Assembly (NCBI GenBank): GCA_041741455.1
Contig: JBGSJZ010000044.1
Coordinates: 39,323 to 103,322 of the forward strand
Length of the DNA stretch: 64,000 nucleotides
Reading direction: 5' to 3'
Source: CALESS01 sp041741455
Lineage (GTDB): Bacteria; Chloroflexota; Anaerolineae; Anaerolineales; Anaerolineaceae
Shown here: positions 50,752-60,378 of the stretch, in pieces
How the letters are laid out: each line of letters opens with the position of its first letter
Position numbering within the stretch: the first letter of the stretch is position 1
Translations under genes and position numbers: made by a program
The notes under the pieces: model-generated
Seen by the model: the letters and a program-made list of their open reading frames with translations, nothing else
The model's database searches: none
What the model was told of the DNA's origin: nothing

Positions 50752-51780
50752 CTACTCTACCGACTCCGGGTCGATGATATACCCCCACCAGTTATTGCGG
50801 ATGCCGCCAATTTCCCCACTGACATGCGGCAGGCGCCGCAGCCACCAGGCGTGGTGCAGGCGGATATCACCGCTGCCCCAGTCAACGCAATTGACCGGGC
50901 GCGCCGCGCCGCCTAGATCAGGGAAATTCAGCCAGGTGTCACAACGGCTGGGAACCATGCGCGGATTGCCCCAGTCGTAATCGGCTTGCGAGTTGGGGGC
51001 AAAGTGGATGGTGCCGACCTCAGCCGCACCCGGATATTTCTGGTCGTAGCGGCAGAAGCGCTCAAACAGGTTGGCCTCACCGGTTTTGGAGCGGTAAACC
51101 CGGCGCAGGGTATCCTCGCAGCGGTGGCCGAAGGATTCCAGCATCTCGCCCACCCCGCGCTCCGGGTTGAAGCCCATGATCACGTAACGTCTCGTACCGG
51201 CGCCGCCTGCCCCGCCCAGCGGCGGGGCGTTGCAGAAGAAGGCGCCCGGCCCGGCCATGCGCGATTCGTAGAATCCGCCGTAGGGGAAGGCAAACATCCA
51301 GACTTCGTCGACCTGGCCAGCGTCCACCATCTCCGGGATGTTGAAATCCATCAAAATCTGCTCGTAATCGGCCGTATCCGGCTGGTGAGCCCCAGCGCCG
51401 TGGTTGCGGAGCACACCCAACAGCTCGTCGGGCGTGTACTGGTAGCCATCCGCCTTGACCGGGATCTCATCCACCTCGACCGTCTGCACAATGGAATACC
51501 GGGCAAAGCCAGCGGAGCTATCCTGCAGGTGGGCAGCATACGACTGGGCCAGCAATGCCGGGGAATTCCAACCCATGATCTCCACCAGCGGTTTACCGCC
51601 CTCGGAGGGGATGTGCGGGTTGAAGACGATCAACAGCACCGAGCGCTCAACCGGCTGCGGTGGCGGGCCGGGAGGTTCGGGGTTGCGGGTGGGTTGCGGG
51701 GGATTGGGTGAAGCGGGGGCAGATTTAAACAGGCTATTCAGCCAGTTTAGAAACTGTTGCCACAAGTTATCCTGTCCCAT
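50752..51780 (-). CDS. Conserved hypothetical protein with Pro-rich N-terminus
   Basis: A 342-residue protein. Residues ~1-45 are low-complexity Pro-rich, then come VLLIVFNPHIPSEGGKPLVE, VDEVWMFAFPYGGFYESRMA, RYVIMGFNPERGVGEMLESF and a C-terminal DYDWGNPRMVPSRCDTWLNF, with GHRCEDTLRRVYR between. The repeated aromatic and Gly-rich phrases are conserved-looking but I cannot name the family. No signal peptide is evident. It begins 9 bases after rpoD without an obvious ribosome site and may be expressed from its transcript. Confidence 0.75.
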   Translation of the reverse strand: MGQDNLWQQFLNWLNSLFKSAPASPNPPQPTRNPEPPGPPPQPVERSVLLIVFNPHIPSEGGKPLVEIMGWNSPALLAQSYAAHLQDSSAGFARYSIVQTVEVDEIPVKADGYQYTPDELLGVLRNHGAGAHQPDTADYEQILMDFNIPEMVDAGQVDEVWMFAFPYGGFYESRMAGPGAFFCNAPPLGGAGGAGTRRYVIMGFNPERGVGEMLESFGHRCEDTLRRVYRSKTGEANLFERFCRYDQKYPGAAEVGTIHFAPNSQADYDWGNPRMVPSRCDTWLNFPDLGGAARPVNCVDWGSGDIRLHHAWWLRRLPHVSGEIGGIRNNWWGYIIDPESVE

Positions 51781-51789
51781 CGGGGCGGG

Positions 51790-52977
51790 TTAGAGATATT
51801 CGCGCAGTTGGCGGGCACGGCGCGGGTGGCGCAGGCGGCGCAGCGCCTTGCTCTCAATCTGGCGGATGCGCTCGCGGGTCAGGCCAAACTTCTGGCCGAC
51901 TTCCTCCAGGGTGTAGATGCGGCCATTTTCCAAACCAAAACGCAAGCGCAGGATGCGCGCCTCACGCGGCGGCAGCGTCTCCAGTACGTCCCGGATCTTC
52001 TCGGTCAGCAACTTGGAGTAGGCGGATTGCATCGGGGTGGGCGTGACCTTGTCTTCAACAAACTGGCCTAGTTCGGAATCTTCCTCGTCTTCATTGATCG
52101 GACTTTCCAGCGAGAGCGGCAGCCAGGACACCTTGAGCATCCACTCCACCTTGGCAGCGGGCACACCCAGGGCAACCCCCAGCTCTTCGCTGGTCGGCAC
52201 ACGCCCCAGGCTCTGTTCCAGCTCGTGGGTCTGGCGGTAGAGCACCCGGATGCGATCCACCATGTGCACCGGCACACGGATGGTGCGGCCCTGGTCAGCG
52301 ATGGCCCGGGTGATGGTCTGGCGGATCCACCAGGTGGCGTAGGTGGAGAAGCGGAAACCGCGCTGGTATTCGTATTTTTCGACGGCTTTCATTAAGCCCA
52401 GGTTGCCTTCCTGGATCAGGTCGAGGAAGGGCACGCCACGCCCGATATAGCGCTTGGCAATCGAAACCACCAGGCGGGTGTTGGCTTTGATCAGGTGTTC
52501 GCGCGCCAGCTTGCCATCCGTCACCAGGCGTTCCAATTCAGCCTTGCGGGCGGCGGCAGTGCGACCATTGCAGCGGCATAGATCGAGCCTGGCAGCCTTG
52601 CCGGCCTCGATGCGCTTGGCCAGGTCTTGCTCTTCTGCCATGTTGAGCAGCGGCACGCGCGACATTTCTTTCAGGTACAACCCGATGGTATCTTCGGTGG
52701 AAACCGGGTCCAGGTTGACCAGCGGTTCCGCCGAGTCATCCGCAAACAGTTCCTCGGCTTCCTCTTCGGCAAAAATTTCCGTCGGGTCCGGGTCAAGGAT
52801 TTCGACGCCCTGGCGGCGCAGCAGGCTGAATAATGTTTCACGCCGGTCTGCGTCCCGCCCGACATCCGGATAGACCTCCACCAGATCGTCCGTGGTGAGG
52901 TAGCCCTGAACATCCGCTTTTTCAAGCAGCATGCTCAGAATTTCTACATTGTGTTTACGCCTGCCTGGGTTGGCCAA
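51790..52977 (-). CDS. rpoD: Primary/housekeeping sigma factor (sigma-70, RpoD)
   Basis: A 395-residue sigma-70 protein. A 1.1-like N-terminus (GYLTTDDLVEVYPDVGRDAD) is followed by region 1.2 (IGLYLKEMSRVPLLNMAEEQ), region 2 (VSIAKRYIGRGVPFLDLIQE, YATWWIRQTITRAIADQGRT), region 3 and region 4.2 (YTLEEVGQKFGLTRERIRQI). The start is a TTG (52975-52977) with GGAGGG five bases upstream; the next ATG would remove part of region 1.1. It follows the DUF177 gene by 24 bases. Confidence 0.93.
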   Translation of the reverse strand: MANPGRRKHNVEILSMLLEKADVQGYLTTDDLVEVYPDVGRDADRRETLFSLLRRQGVEILDPDPTEIFAEEEAEELFADDSAEPLVNLDPVSTEDTIGLYLKEMSRVPLLNMAEEQDLAKRIEAGKAARLDLCRCNGRTAAARKAELERLVTDGKLAREHLIKANTRLVVSIAKRYIGRGVPFLDLIQEGNLGLMKAVEKYEYQRGFRFSTYATWWIRQTITRAIADQGRTIRVPVHMVDRIRVLYRQTHELEQSLGRVPTSEELGVALGVPAAKVEWMLKVSWLPLSLESPINEDEEDSELGQFVEDKVTPTPMQSAYSKLLTEKIRDVLETLPPREARILRLRFGLENGRIYTLEEVGQKFGLTRERIRQIESKALRRLRHPRRARQLREYL

Positions 52978-53001
52978 TCAAACCCTCCTGCAAATGCACC
53001 G

Positions 53002-53514
53002 CTAGAGCGGTGTGCCGTCCTGAGTAACGTGTACGCACGTATTCAGGTTCAGGTTCTCGCCACACTCTCTGCACAAGCCCTTGCAATCCGGCTTGCACAG
53101 CGGGCTGATCGGGACTTCGACCAGCAAATAATCGCGCACCAGCGGCTCCAGATCAATATTCGCGTCCTCGGGGACGAGCAAATCGGAATCGGTTGTGGAG
53201 CGGGCGCTGAAGGCATATAACTCACTGAAATGGGTGGTTAAATCAATCTTGGTATCGGTGAGACAGCGGGCACATTGGGTTTCCACCCGGCCGCTGAATT
53301 CGCCATCAAAGAGCAGACCCTGCGGGGTGCGGCTGATGCGCACCATTCCCTTCAAATTCTCCACTTCCAGCAGGTCTTCCGGCGGAACCGGGGAGACATC
53401 CTGGGGAGCCAGGCGGACTTGAGGGAATTCGAAGCTGATATCCCGGCTGTAACCGATCGACTGGTTGAGCAGGAATCCAACGTTGATCCGGAAGGGGTGA
53501 CGGGGCAGGCTCAC
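53002..53514 (-). CDS. DUF177 (YceD-like) protein
   Basis: A 170-residue protein. CARCLTDTKIDLTTHFSELY and the C-terminal CKPDCKGLCRECGENLNLNTC form Cys-rich motifs typical of DUF177 proteins, which affect 23S rRNA or ribosomal protein L32 synthesis in other bacteria. The usual neighbour rpmF is not present; rpoD follows instead. The start is the ATG at 53514, with a candidate -10 TATACT near 53540 on the minus strand. Confidence 0.85.
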   Translation of the reverse strand: MSLPRHPFRINVGFLLNQSIGYSRDISFEFPQVRLAPQDVSPVPPEDLLEVENLKGMVRISRTPQGLLFDGEFSGRVETQCARCLTDTKIDLTTHFSELYAFSARSTTDSDLLVPEDANIDLEPLVRDYLLVEVPISPLCKPDCKGLCRECGENLNLNTCVHVTQDGTPL

Positions 53515-53687
53515 TGGGCAATTTTTAAGGCTTACGAGTATAATTTAACCGGTCAACCACCCTCCTGTTGAGTCAGATTCTTATATGTAGAGATAATCCA
53601 GTGGATGGCTTCCGTGAAACATTATAGCACACGAGATTCTGCAAGTCAAGTTTTTATGATTAATTTGATAAAAAAGGCAAATAATAA

Positions 53688-54284
53688 GTGACAGACTTAC
53701 TGATCGCCACCACCAACCCCGGCAAGATTGTCGAGATCCAGGACCTGCTCGAAGGCCTGCCCTTCCGCCTGTTGCTGCCGGCTGACCTGGGCATCCGGCT
53801 GGAGGTGGAAGAGACCGGGGAGACCTACGCCGAAAACGCCGCCCTCAAGGCCGTGGCCTATTGTGCCGCCAGCGGAATCCTGACGCTGGCGGACGATTCC
53901 GGCCTGGAGGTGGCTGCCCTGGGCGGCGCACCGGGGCTGCACTCGGCGCGCTACTCCCCCCAACCCGGCGCAAAGGATGCCGACCGTCGCGCCCTGCTGC
54001 TGCGCAATCTCACCGGCAAGCCGCAACCCTGGCTGGCGTGCTTCGTCTGTGCGGTGGCGATTGCCGCCCCCGGCGAGCCGTTGCAGTTTGCCGAGGGCGA
54101 ATGCCGCGGCGAGATTCTGCCCGAAGAGCGCGGCAGCAACGGCTTTGGCTACGACCCGATCTTCTACCTGGCCGGGCTGGGCCGCACCATGGCCGAGTTG
54201 AGCCGGGCCGAGAAGAACACCCTCAGCCACCGGGCGAGGGCCGTCCATGCGGCATTGCCGGTGTTGAAGGGATTCTTGGGGTAA
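53688..54284 (+). CDS. rdgB: Non-canonical purine NTP pyrophosphatase (RdgB/HAM1 family)
   Basis: A 198-residue enzyme. LLIATTNPGKIVEIQDLLEG, EETGETYAENAALKA, LADDSGLEVAALGGAPGLHS, and FGYDPIFYLAGLGRTMAEL and SHRARA are diagnostic. It removes ITP/XTP from the nucleotide pool. The start is a GTG (53688), with AAGG-type sequence some bases upstream. Convergent or divergent neighbours leave it monocistronic. Confidence 0.94.
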   Translation: MTDLLIATTNPGKIVEIQDLLEGLPFRLLLPADLGIRLEVEETGETYAENAALKAVAYCAASGILTLADDSGLEVAALGGAPGLHSARYSPQPGAKDADRRALLLRNLTGKPQPWLACFVCAVAIAAPGEPLQFAEGECRGEILPEERGSNGFGYDPIFYLAGLGRTMAELSRAEKNTLSHRARAVHAALPVLKGFLG

Positions 54285-54537
54285 GGTGCGGTTGGTTTCC
54301 ATACGTTCTTTCCAGATCAAGATTTTCAACCCATAATTCTTTTACATATTAATTGGTTCAAGGGCCAAATCATTTGGGCTGCCAAACAATTCGATTACTA
54401 CGCCAATTTCCGCAATTACCGTGCCTGGGATAAAATGTGAGTTAATTCTTTCAGCTTTCCAATTCCCCTACCAATCCCACTGAAGCGTAGGTACCCCTTT
54501 CAGGGTTGATCACCATATTCACAGACCGGAGGTTGAA
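54285..54537. other. Intergenic region with a startless open frame
   Basis: After the rdgB stop the same frame stays open for about 46 codons (to the TGA near 54440), reading INWFKGQIIWAAKQFDYYA and NFRNYRAWDKM at the end. It looks like a protein C-terminus but has no start and I do not recognise it. The rest of the gap shows no promoter stronger than average. Confidence 0.3.
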
Positions 54538-56703
54538 ATGTTCCACAAAGAATCCGTTTGCCGCCTGAGCCCTGCCCAGATCGAAGAAGAAGCCCAATCC
54601 CTCCTGCATCAAATGACCCTCAAAGAAAAGATCTGGATGCTGAATGGCAATTGGGATACCATTCAGAACACGCGGGTTCACCAAAACCCCTACAACCCCA
54701 CCCCCATTTGTACCAATGGCGTTCCGCGCCTGGGAATTTCCCCGATCGCCTTCACCGATGGGCCACGTGGGGTGGTGATGGGCCATTCCACCTGTTTCCC
54801 GGTTTCAATGGCGCGAGGCGCCAGCTTTGACCGCTCTCTGGAGCGCCGGGTGGGGGATGTGATTGGCAAGGAAGCTCGCGCCCAGGGTGCCAATTATTTC
54901 GCCGGTGTGTGCATCAACCTGCTGCGCCACCCGGCCTGGGGCCGCGCCCAGGAAACATACGGCGAGGATCCTTACCTGCTGGGGGAAATGGCCGCCGCCC
55001 TGGTGGAGGCGGTGCAGGTTCATAATGTGATGGCCTGCCTCAAACACTATGCCATGAACAACATCGAAAACAGCCGTTTCTTTGTGGATGTGCAGGTGGA
55101 TGAACGCTCCCTGCGCGAGGTTTATCTGCCGCATTTTCGCAAAGGGGTGGAAGCCGGGGCGGCCTCGCTGATGGGCGCCTATAATCTGGTGAACGGCGAC
55201 CAGGCCTGCGAAAGCCAGACGCTGCTGACGGATATCCTGCGCGATGAGTGGGGTTTTGAGGGGTTCACCATCTCAGATTTCTTATACGGGGTGCGTAACA
55301 CCCACAAAGCGCTCTCCGCTGGGTTGGATATCGAAATGCCAATGCCCATCCATTACAACCAGCGCCTGCTTCAGGCGGTGAAACGTGGCCACATTCCATT
55401 GGAGCAGGTGGAGCGGGCTGTGCTGCGCGTATTGCGCACCCTGCTAGTGTTCGAGAACTGCCCCGATCCACAAAGCTACCCGCCAGAAGTGGTGGCCGCG
55501 CCGGAACACATTGCCCTGGCGTGCGAGGCCGCGGAAAAATCCATGGTGTTAATCAAGAACGACGGCAACATCCTGCCCTTCAGCCGCGAGGTGAAGCGCA
55601 TCCTGTTGCTTGGGCGGTTGGCCGCCCAGGAGAATACCGGGGATCACGGCTCCAGCCGGATTTTTGCGCCGTATGTGGTTACGCCCCTGGCCGGTCTGCA
55701 AGCCTACTTCGGCGATGCGTTGGAAATCATCTACCTGCAGGAAAACCAGGTTGAGCAAGCCCGCGAGCTGGCCTCCCAGGTGGATTGCGTGGTGATCATC
55801 GCCGGCAATGATTTCAATGATGAAGGCGAGTTCATCTCGCCCGGCGGGATGGATGAGATGCTGGCACCGATCCTGGCCGGGTACCGCAACCAGGGCATGC
55901 CGTTCAAAGCCCTGCTTCTGCAATTGCTGATTAGATTTGCCCCCCACCTGGTAAGCGGAGAGAGTTCCCAGGGCGCTGGCGGTGACCGCAGCAGCCTTTC
56001 ACTAAAGCCTGAGCAGGCCGCCCTGATCCGCGCGGTGGGGGGTATCAACCCCAACACGGTGGTCAGCCTGGTCTGCGGCAGCATGATCCTGCTGGACGAT
56101 TGGGCGGAGAAGGTACCAGCAGTGCTCTACAGCTGGTATGCCGGCATGGAAGGCGGCCACGCCCTGGCCCGCCTGTTGTTCGGCGAGGTCAACCCGAGCG
56201 GAAAACTGCCTTTCAGTATCCCCACCCACCCGCAGCACCTGCCCTATTTCAGCAACAGAGACGGCAGCATCACATACGACCTGTATCATGGTTACAGTAA
56301 ACTGGAAAAAGACGGCCATGCCCCGGCTTATCCTTTTGGTTTTGGCCTGAGCTATACCCGCTTTGAGTTCATCAACCTGTCCGTGGAAGATGCCGGGGAT
56401 ACCCTCCAAGTGCGGGTGCAAATCCACAACTGCGGCCAGCGGGATGGCGAGGAAGTGGCCCAGGTCTACGTGGGCATGCAAAATTCACAAGGTGAGCGAC
56501 CCGCAAAATTATTGAAGGGCTTTGAGAAGGTATCCATCCGCGCCGGGGAAATCGTAACGGTGACGATCGCGGTGCGCAAAGCGGAGTTACGCTATTACCA
56601 CGTGGAGGAGAAACGCTGGGTGCTGGAGCCGGGTATCTATCGCATCCTGGTTGGGCCGCACTCCGGTGCGGAGGCTTTGCTGGAAGCGCAGATTCGGTTG
56701 TAA
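54538..56703 (+). CDS. Glycoside hydrolase family 3 beta-glucosidase-like enzyme
   Basis: A 721-residue protein. The GH3 N-terminal barrel runs to about residue 300 (FTDGPRGVVMGHSTCFPVSM, ACLKHYAMNN, GFTISDFLYG with candidate nucleophile D247), then the C-terminal sandwich (VLIKNDGNILPFSREVKRI), and a fibronectin-III-like domain at the end (RDGEEVAQVYVGMQNSQGE). No signal peptide is visible, so a cytoplasmic enzyme acting on imported oligosaccharides is likely. CCGGAGG precedes the ATG. It stands alone. Confidence 0.9.
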   Translation: MFHKESVCRLSPAQIEEEAQSLLHQMTLKEKIWMLNGNWDTIQNTRVHQNPYNPTPICTNGVPRLGISPIAFTDGPRGVVMGHSTCFPVSMARGASFDRSLERRVGDVIGKEARAQGANYFAGVCINLLRHPAWGRAQETYGEDPYLLGEMAAALVEAVQVHNVMACLKHYAMNNIENSRFFVDVQVDERSLREVYLPHFRKGVEAGAASLMGAYNLVNGDQACESQTLLTDILRDEWGFEGFTISDFLYGVRNTHKALSAGLDIEMPMPIHYNQRLLQAVKRGHIPLEQVERAVLRVLRTLLVFENCPDPQSYPPEVVAAPEHIALACEAAEKSMVLIKNDGNILPFSREVKRILLLGRLAAQENTGDHGSSRIFAPYVVTPLAGLQAYFGDALEIIYLQENQVEQARELASQVDCVVIIAGNDFNDEGEFISPGGMDEMLAPILAGYRNQGMPFKALLLQLLIRFAPHLVSGESSQGAGGDRSSLSLKPEQAALIRAVGGINPNTVVSLVCGSMILLDDWAEKVPAVLYSWYAGMEGGHALARLLFGEVNPSGKLPFSIPTHPQHLPYFSNRDGSITYDLYHGYSKLEKDGHAPAYPFGFGLSYTRFEFINLSVEDAGDTLQVRVQIHNCGQRDGEEVAQVYVGMQNSQGERPAKLLKGFEKVSIRAGEIVTVTIAVRKAELRYYHVEEKRWVLEPGIYRILVGPHSGAEALLEAQIRL

Positions 56704-56708
56704 AGCTC

Positions 56709-57089
56709 TCAAGCGCTCAAAAATAATATAGCAAAGGTGCAAGGCACGCCGGACGTGCTTTGCACCTTTGCATGCGCAAGCGACCTTGTAGGGATGCTAT
56801 TCCAGCGGATGCCCGAATAATGCCGGATGTATTGCATGAAGCGAAAGACATCTGTAAAATTACTGGCCAATCCCACTGAAATGCGCACGGCGCCGGTGCT
56901 GCGTCCATCGATGCACACCCGCAAATCATCCAGCGTCAGGCGTTCGGCAGTTTGGGCAAAGCAAGTGACCAATTCCGGTTTACTGATCTCCAGGGCCACC
57001 TCACCCGCGCCTGGATTGCAGAAGCAGCCGGTGCGGATGGAAATATTGGCCAGATTGGTGCGTTCCTCTACCTTGCGGTGGACAATCCT
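56709..57089 (-). pseudogene. C-terminal fragment of a class V aminotransferase / molybdenum cofactor sulfurase-like enzyme
   Basis: The minus strand stays open from 57089 to a stop at 56709. It reads VEERTNLANISIRTGCFCNP, then GAGEVALEISKPELVTCFAQ, LDDLRVCIDGRSTGAVRISV and GLASNFTDVFRFMQYIRHY. The TGCFCNPGAGE loop is the cysteine-containing segment of MOCOS-like class V enzymes. Upstream an in-frame stop (57090-57092) and unrelated sequence cut off the N-terminal ~300 residues. It is a decayed copy, distinct from the complete gene at 34959-36206. Confidence 0.75.
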
Positions 57090-57636
57090 TCAAACACTCA
57101 GCGAAAACAAACCCCAATATCCCGTCAAGGCGTTAGTGGGTGCGGTGTGTCTAGTCCAACTCAATTGATCAGCAAACTGTTTTCCAATGGACTTTTACAA
57201 AGAACCAGTGGTTGAGGTGGTGTTGGTCTTCTTCTCGTGTTTGATCTTGCATGTTTCTTTGTTGATCAGCTTGGGCTTTTTCTGTCCTCCCTTTTGGCTT
57301 TATGGTTTTCTCCGCTGCCGGTCATGCCCATCTCTCCTCTTGGATCAGTTTGGAATGGCTTTTTTAGAATAGCACCACATGGGCCAAAAGAGAATATTTC
57401 GTTGAGAAAATTTCAAGATAATTTGCGTGTTACGCTCATCAGCATGCTCTGGATCATGGAATTTTCTCTAAAACCGAAAAAACTTGGATTAGGGGATACT
57501 TTCAAGTAAAATAGACCCAGGGTCGCCGGTTTTTGTACGCGGGTATTGAGGAAGCTGGCGGCTGGTTTGACCGGCTGTTCCCGGCCGGGGGTTTTTGCAA
57601 ATCTGCTAGTTTTACTGGCTGACAGGAAAACTCTTT
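57090..57636. other. 547-base intergenic region, no confident gene
   Basis: No promoter or RNA is clear. On the minus strand a Lys-rich startless frame (about 57195-57300, QKKPKLINKETCKIKHEKK) has no recognisable homology. The composition is more AT-rich than the flanking genes and the region looks like decayed sequence next to the aminotransferase fragment. Confidence 0.4.
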
Positions 57637-60378
57637 ATGTTGATGCCCATCAGTGTTTTTTCGGGAATCGGATTGGCCATCCTGGTCCCCTGGCTGTTTC
57701 GCCTTTTCAAACGGCGCAGCGGGCTGCTGCTGGCACTTTTTGTTGCTGGCGGGGTGGCGCTGTTTGCCATGCAGATTCCGGCCATTGCAGGCGGCAGGGT
57801 AATCCATAGTGATTCCTCCTGGGTTCCCAGCCTGGGCATCTCGCTCTCCTTTCACCTGGACGGCTTAAGCCTGTTATTCACTTTGTTAATCCTTGGGATT
57901 GGAGCCCTGGTTTTGCTCTATGGGGGCAGTTACCTGGACGGACACCCGGGTCTGCCCCGCTTCTTCAGCATCACCCTGTTGTTTATGAGCGCCATGGCCG
58001 GCCTGGTGCTGAGCGGCAACGCCCTGTTGCTCTTCCTGTTCTGGGAGATGACCAGCATCACCTCCTTCCTGTTGATCGGGTTTGAGCACCAGCGGCCTGC
58101 GGCCCGTGCAGCCGCCTGGCAGGCTTTGCTGGTGACCGGGGCGGGCGGCCTGGCCATGCTGGCCGGGTTTGTGCTCATCTACCAGGTCACCGGCTCCTTC
58201 GAAATTCAGCAATGGGTTCAATCGGCCGAGCAGATCCAACAGCATCCGCTGGCCCCGGTCGCTTTCGGGTTGATTCTGCTGGGGGCTATGACAAAATCTG
58301 CCCAGTTCCCCTTCCATTTCTGGCTGCCCAACGCGATGGAAGCACCGACCCCGGTCAGCGCTTACCTGCATTCAGCCACCATGGTCAAGGCCGGGGTGTA
58401 TTTGCTGGCCCGCCTCTTCCCGGTCTTCAGCGGGCTTGAGTTGTGGGAACCGCTGGTCAGCCTGGTTGGCCTGGCCACCCTGCTGGCCGGCTCGCTGCTG
58501 GCACTCGGCCAAAGTGACCTGAAACGCCTGCTGGCCTACACCACGGTGGCAGCCCTGGGCGGTATGCTGCTGCTGCTCGGGCTGGGCTCGCCGCTGGGGG
58601 TTGAAACGGCGCTGGCCTTTCTCTTTGCCCACGCTCTTTACAAAGGCGCCTTGTTCCTGGTGGCGGGTGGTATCGATCATGCTGTTCACAGCCGGGATGT
58701 GTGCGAACTGGGCGGGTTGGGCCGGGCCATGCCCTTTACGGCTGCGGCCGCCGGCCTGGCCGCGCTTTCCATGGCCGGTTTGCCACCCCTGTTTGGTTTC
58801 ATCACCAAGGAATTGGTCTATGAGACCCTGCTGGAGGCCAGCCGCTTTCCGGCTCTTCTGACCGGCCTGGTGCTGGCCGGGTTTGTAGCCTGGGTGGCGG
58901 TTTCGGGCTGGGTTGGCTTCACCCCTTTTTGGGCCAAACCCAGGCGTGAGTTCCATCCGCACGAAGGCCCCCCCGCCCTCTGGCTGCCGCCATTACTGCT
59001 GGCCGGCCTGGGCCTGGCAGCTGGCCTGCTGCCGCAGGTGTTTGCGGATGCCCTGCTCAAACCGGCAGCCGAAGCCATGCTGCTGGCTCCACAGAAGATC
59101 AAGCTCTCTCTCTGGCATGGCGTTACCCCGATGTTGCGGCTCAGCCTGCTGACCTTCCTGCTGGGGGCTGGCTTGTTTGCTACCCGCCGCTGGGTCCTGT
59201 CGGTTGGCGGGCAATTCTGGCAAGCTGTGGCCAAAGCCGGACCGGCCAGCCTGTATCAGAAAGGCCTCAAGAGCATCCTGACCTTTGCCGCCTGGTTGAC
59301 CCGCGTCCTGCAGAGCGGCTATCTGCGGATGTACATCCTGTTTATCGTGTTATTCACCATCCTGTTGACCTTTTTCACCGCCCGCACCTTGCTGGACGAT
59401 ATTCCACTGCCGCGGGTGGACGCCCCACGCTTTTACGATGTCATCCTGGTGGCCATCATCGTGATCGCTGCCATCCAGGTCACCCGCACCCGCTCCCGCC
59501 TGGCGACCATCACCATGCTCGGCTCAATCGGTTACAGTATTGCCATTCTCTTCCTGCTCTACAGCGCACCGGATTTGGCCATGGTTCAGTTTGCCATGGA
59601 AACCCTGACGGTGATCCTGTTCGTGTTGATCATCTACCGCCTGCCCAAGTTTACTCGCCTTTCCGGCCGCATCCCGCGCCTGGTGGATGCGCTGGTCGCC
59701 CTGGCCGGGGGAGTATTGATGACCGTGCTGATGCTGCTGGTTTCCAACCATCCTTCCGGCTCCAATCTGGCCAATTATTACGCCAACGCTTCCCTGCCGC
59801 AGGCCAACGGGCGCAATATCGTCAATGTAATCCTGGTCGATTTTCGCGGCCTGGATACCCTGGGTGAAATTGCCGTGCTGAGCATTGCAGCAGTCGGTGT
59901 GTTTGCCCTCTTGAAGTTGACTGGCGGCCACCCGGTTTCCAAAGATCGGCCTGAATCAAAGATGCAGCGCTCTATTCTGCTGGCTTTTTCAGCCCGTTAC
60001 ATGATGCCGTTGATTATGATCTTCTCGTTTTTCCTGCTGATCCGTGGCCACAACCAGATTGGCGGGGGCTTTGTCGGCGGCCTGGTGGCAGCCAGCGCCC
60101 TGATGCTGTACGCCATTGCCACCTCCCCGGCCGAGCTGCGCAAACTATTGCCAGTGGAACCCCGCAGCCTGGTGGGAATTGGCCTGCTGGTTGCCCTGCT
60201 CAGCGGGCTGATCCCGCTCCTATCCGGGCAACCCTTCATGACCGGCGTTTGGGTCAAGCAAGCCATCGACGTGATTGGCAAGGTGGGCACACCGGTCCTG
60301 TTTGATGTCGGCGTCTACCTGGTGGTGGTCGGGATTGTGCTGTGGATCTTGTTAACCTTCTCCGAGGATAATCCATGA
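57637..60378 (+). CDS. mrpA: Na+/H+ antiporter subunit A fused to subunit B (MrpAB/MnhAB)
   Basis: A 913-residue membrane protein. The first ~770 residues are MrpA: proton-channel domain (FWEMTSITSFLLIGFEHQRP, FPFHFWLPNAMEAPTPVSAY, SDLKRLLAYTTVAALG), then the MrpA-specific helices (FVLIIYRLPKFTRLSG, GRNIVNVILVDFRGLDTLGE). The last ~150 (SARYMMPLIMIFSFFLLIRG, GGGFVGGLVAASALMLYA, LFDVGVYLVVVGIVLWIL) are the MrpB module as one chain. AGGA lies nine bases before the ATG. It is first in a seven-subunit operon, overlapping mrpC by four bases. Confidence 0.93.
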   Translation: MLMPISVFSGIGLAILVPWLFRLFKRRSGLLLALFVAGGVALFAMQIPAIAGGRVIHSDSSWVPSLGISLSFHLDGLSLLFTLLILGIGALVLLYGGSYLDGHPGLPRFFSITLLFMSAMAGLVLSGNALLLFLFWEMTSITSFLLIGFEHQRPAARAAAWQALLVTGAGGLAMLAGFVLIYQVTGSFEIQQWVQSAEQIQQHPLAPVAFGLILLGAMTKSAQFPFHFWLPNAMEAPTPVSAYLHSATMVKAGVYLLARLFPVFSGLELWEPLVSLVGLATLLAGSLLALGQSDLKRLLAYTTVAALGGMLLLLGLGSPLGVETALAFLFAHALYKGALFLVAGGIDHAVHSRDVCELGGLGRAMPFTAAAAGLAALSMAGLPPLFGFITKELVYETLLEASRFPALLTGLVLAGFVAWVAVSGWVGFTPFWAKPRREFHPHEGPPALWLPPLLLAGLGLAAGLLPQVFADALLKPAAEAMLLAPQKIKLSLWHGVTPMLRLSLLTFLLGAGLFATRRWVLSVGGQFWQAVAKAGPASLYQKGLKSILTFAAWLTRVLQSGYLRMYILFIVLFTILLTFFTARTLLDDIPLPRVDAPRFYDVILVAIIVIAAIQVTRTRSRLATITMLGSIGYSIAILFLLYSAPDLAMVQFAMETLTVILFVLIIYRLPKFTRLSGRIPRLVDALVALAGGVLMTVLMLLVSNHPSGSNLANYYANASLPQANGRNIVNVILVDFRGLDTLGEIAVLSIAAVGVFALLKLTGGHPVSKDRPESKMQRSILLAFSARYMMPLIMIFSFFLLIRGHNQIGGGFVGGLVAASALMLYAIATSPAELRKLLPVEPRSLVGIGLLVALLSGLIPLLSGQPFMTGVWVKQAIDVIGKVGTPVLFDVGVYLVVVGIVLWILLTFSEDNP

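Noticed and set aside
54285..54440. Open frame in frame with rdgB after its stop
   Set aside because: No start codon with a ribosome site and no recognised homology; kept only as a low-confidence note.
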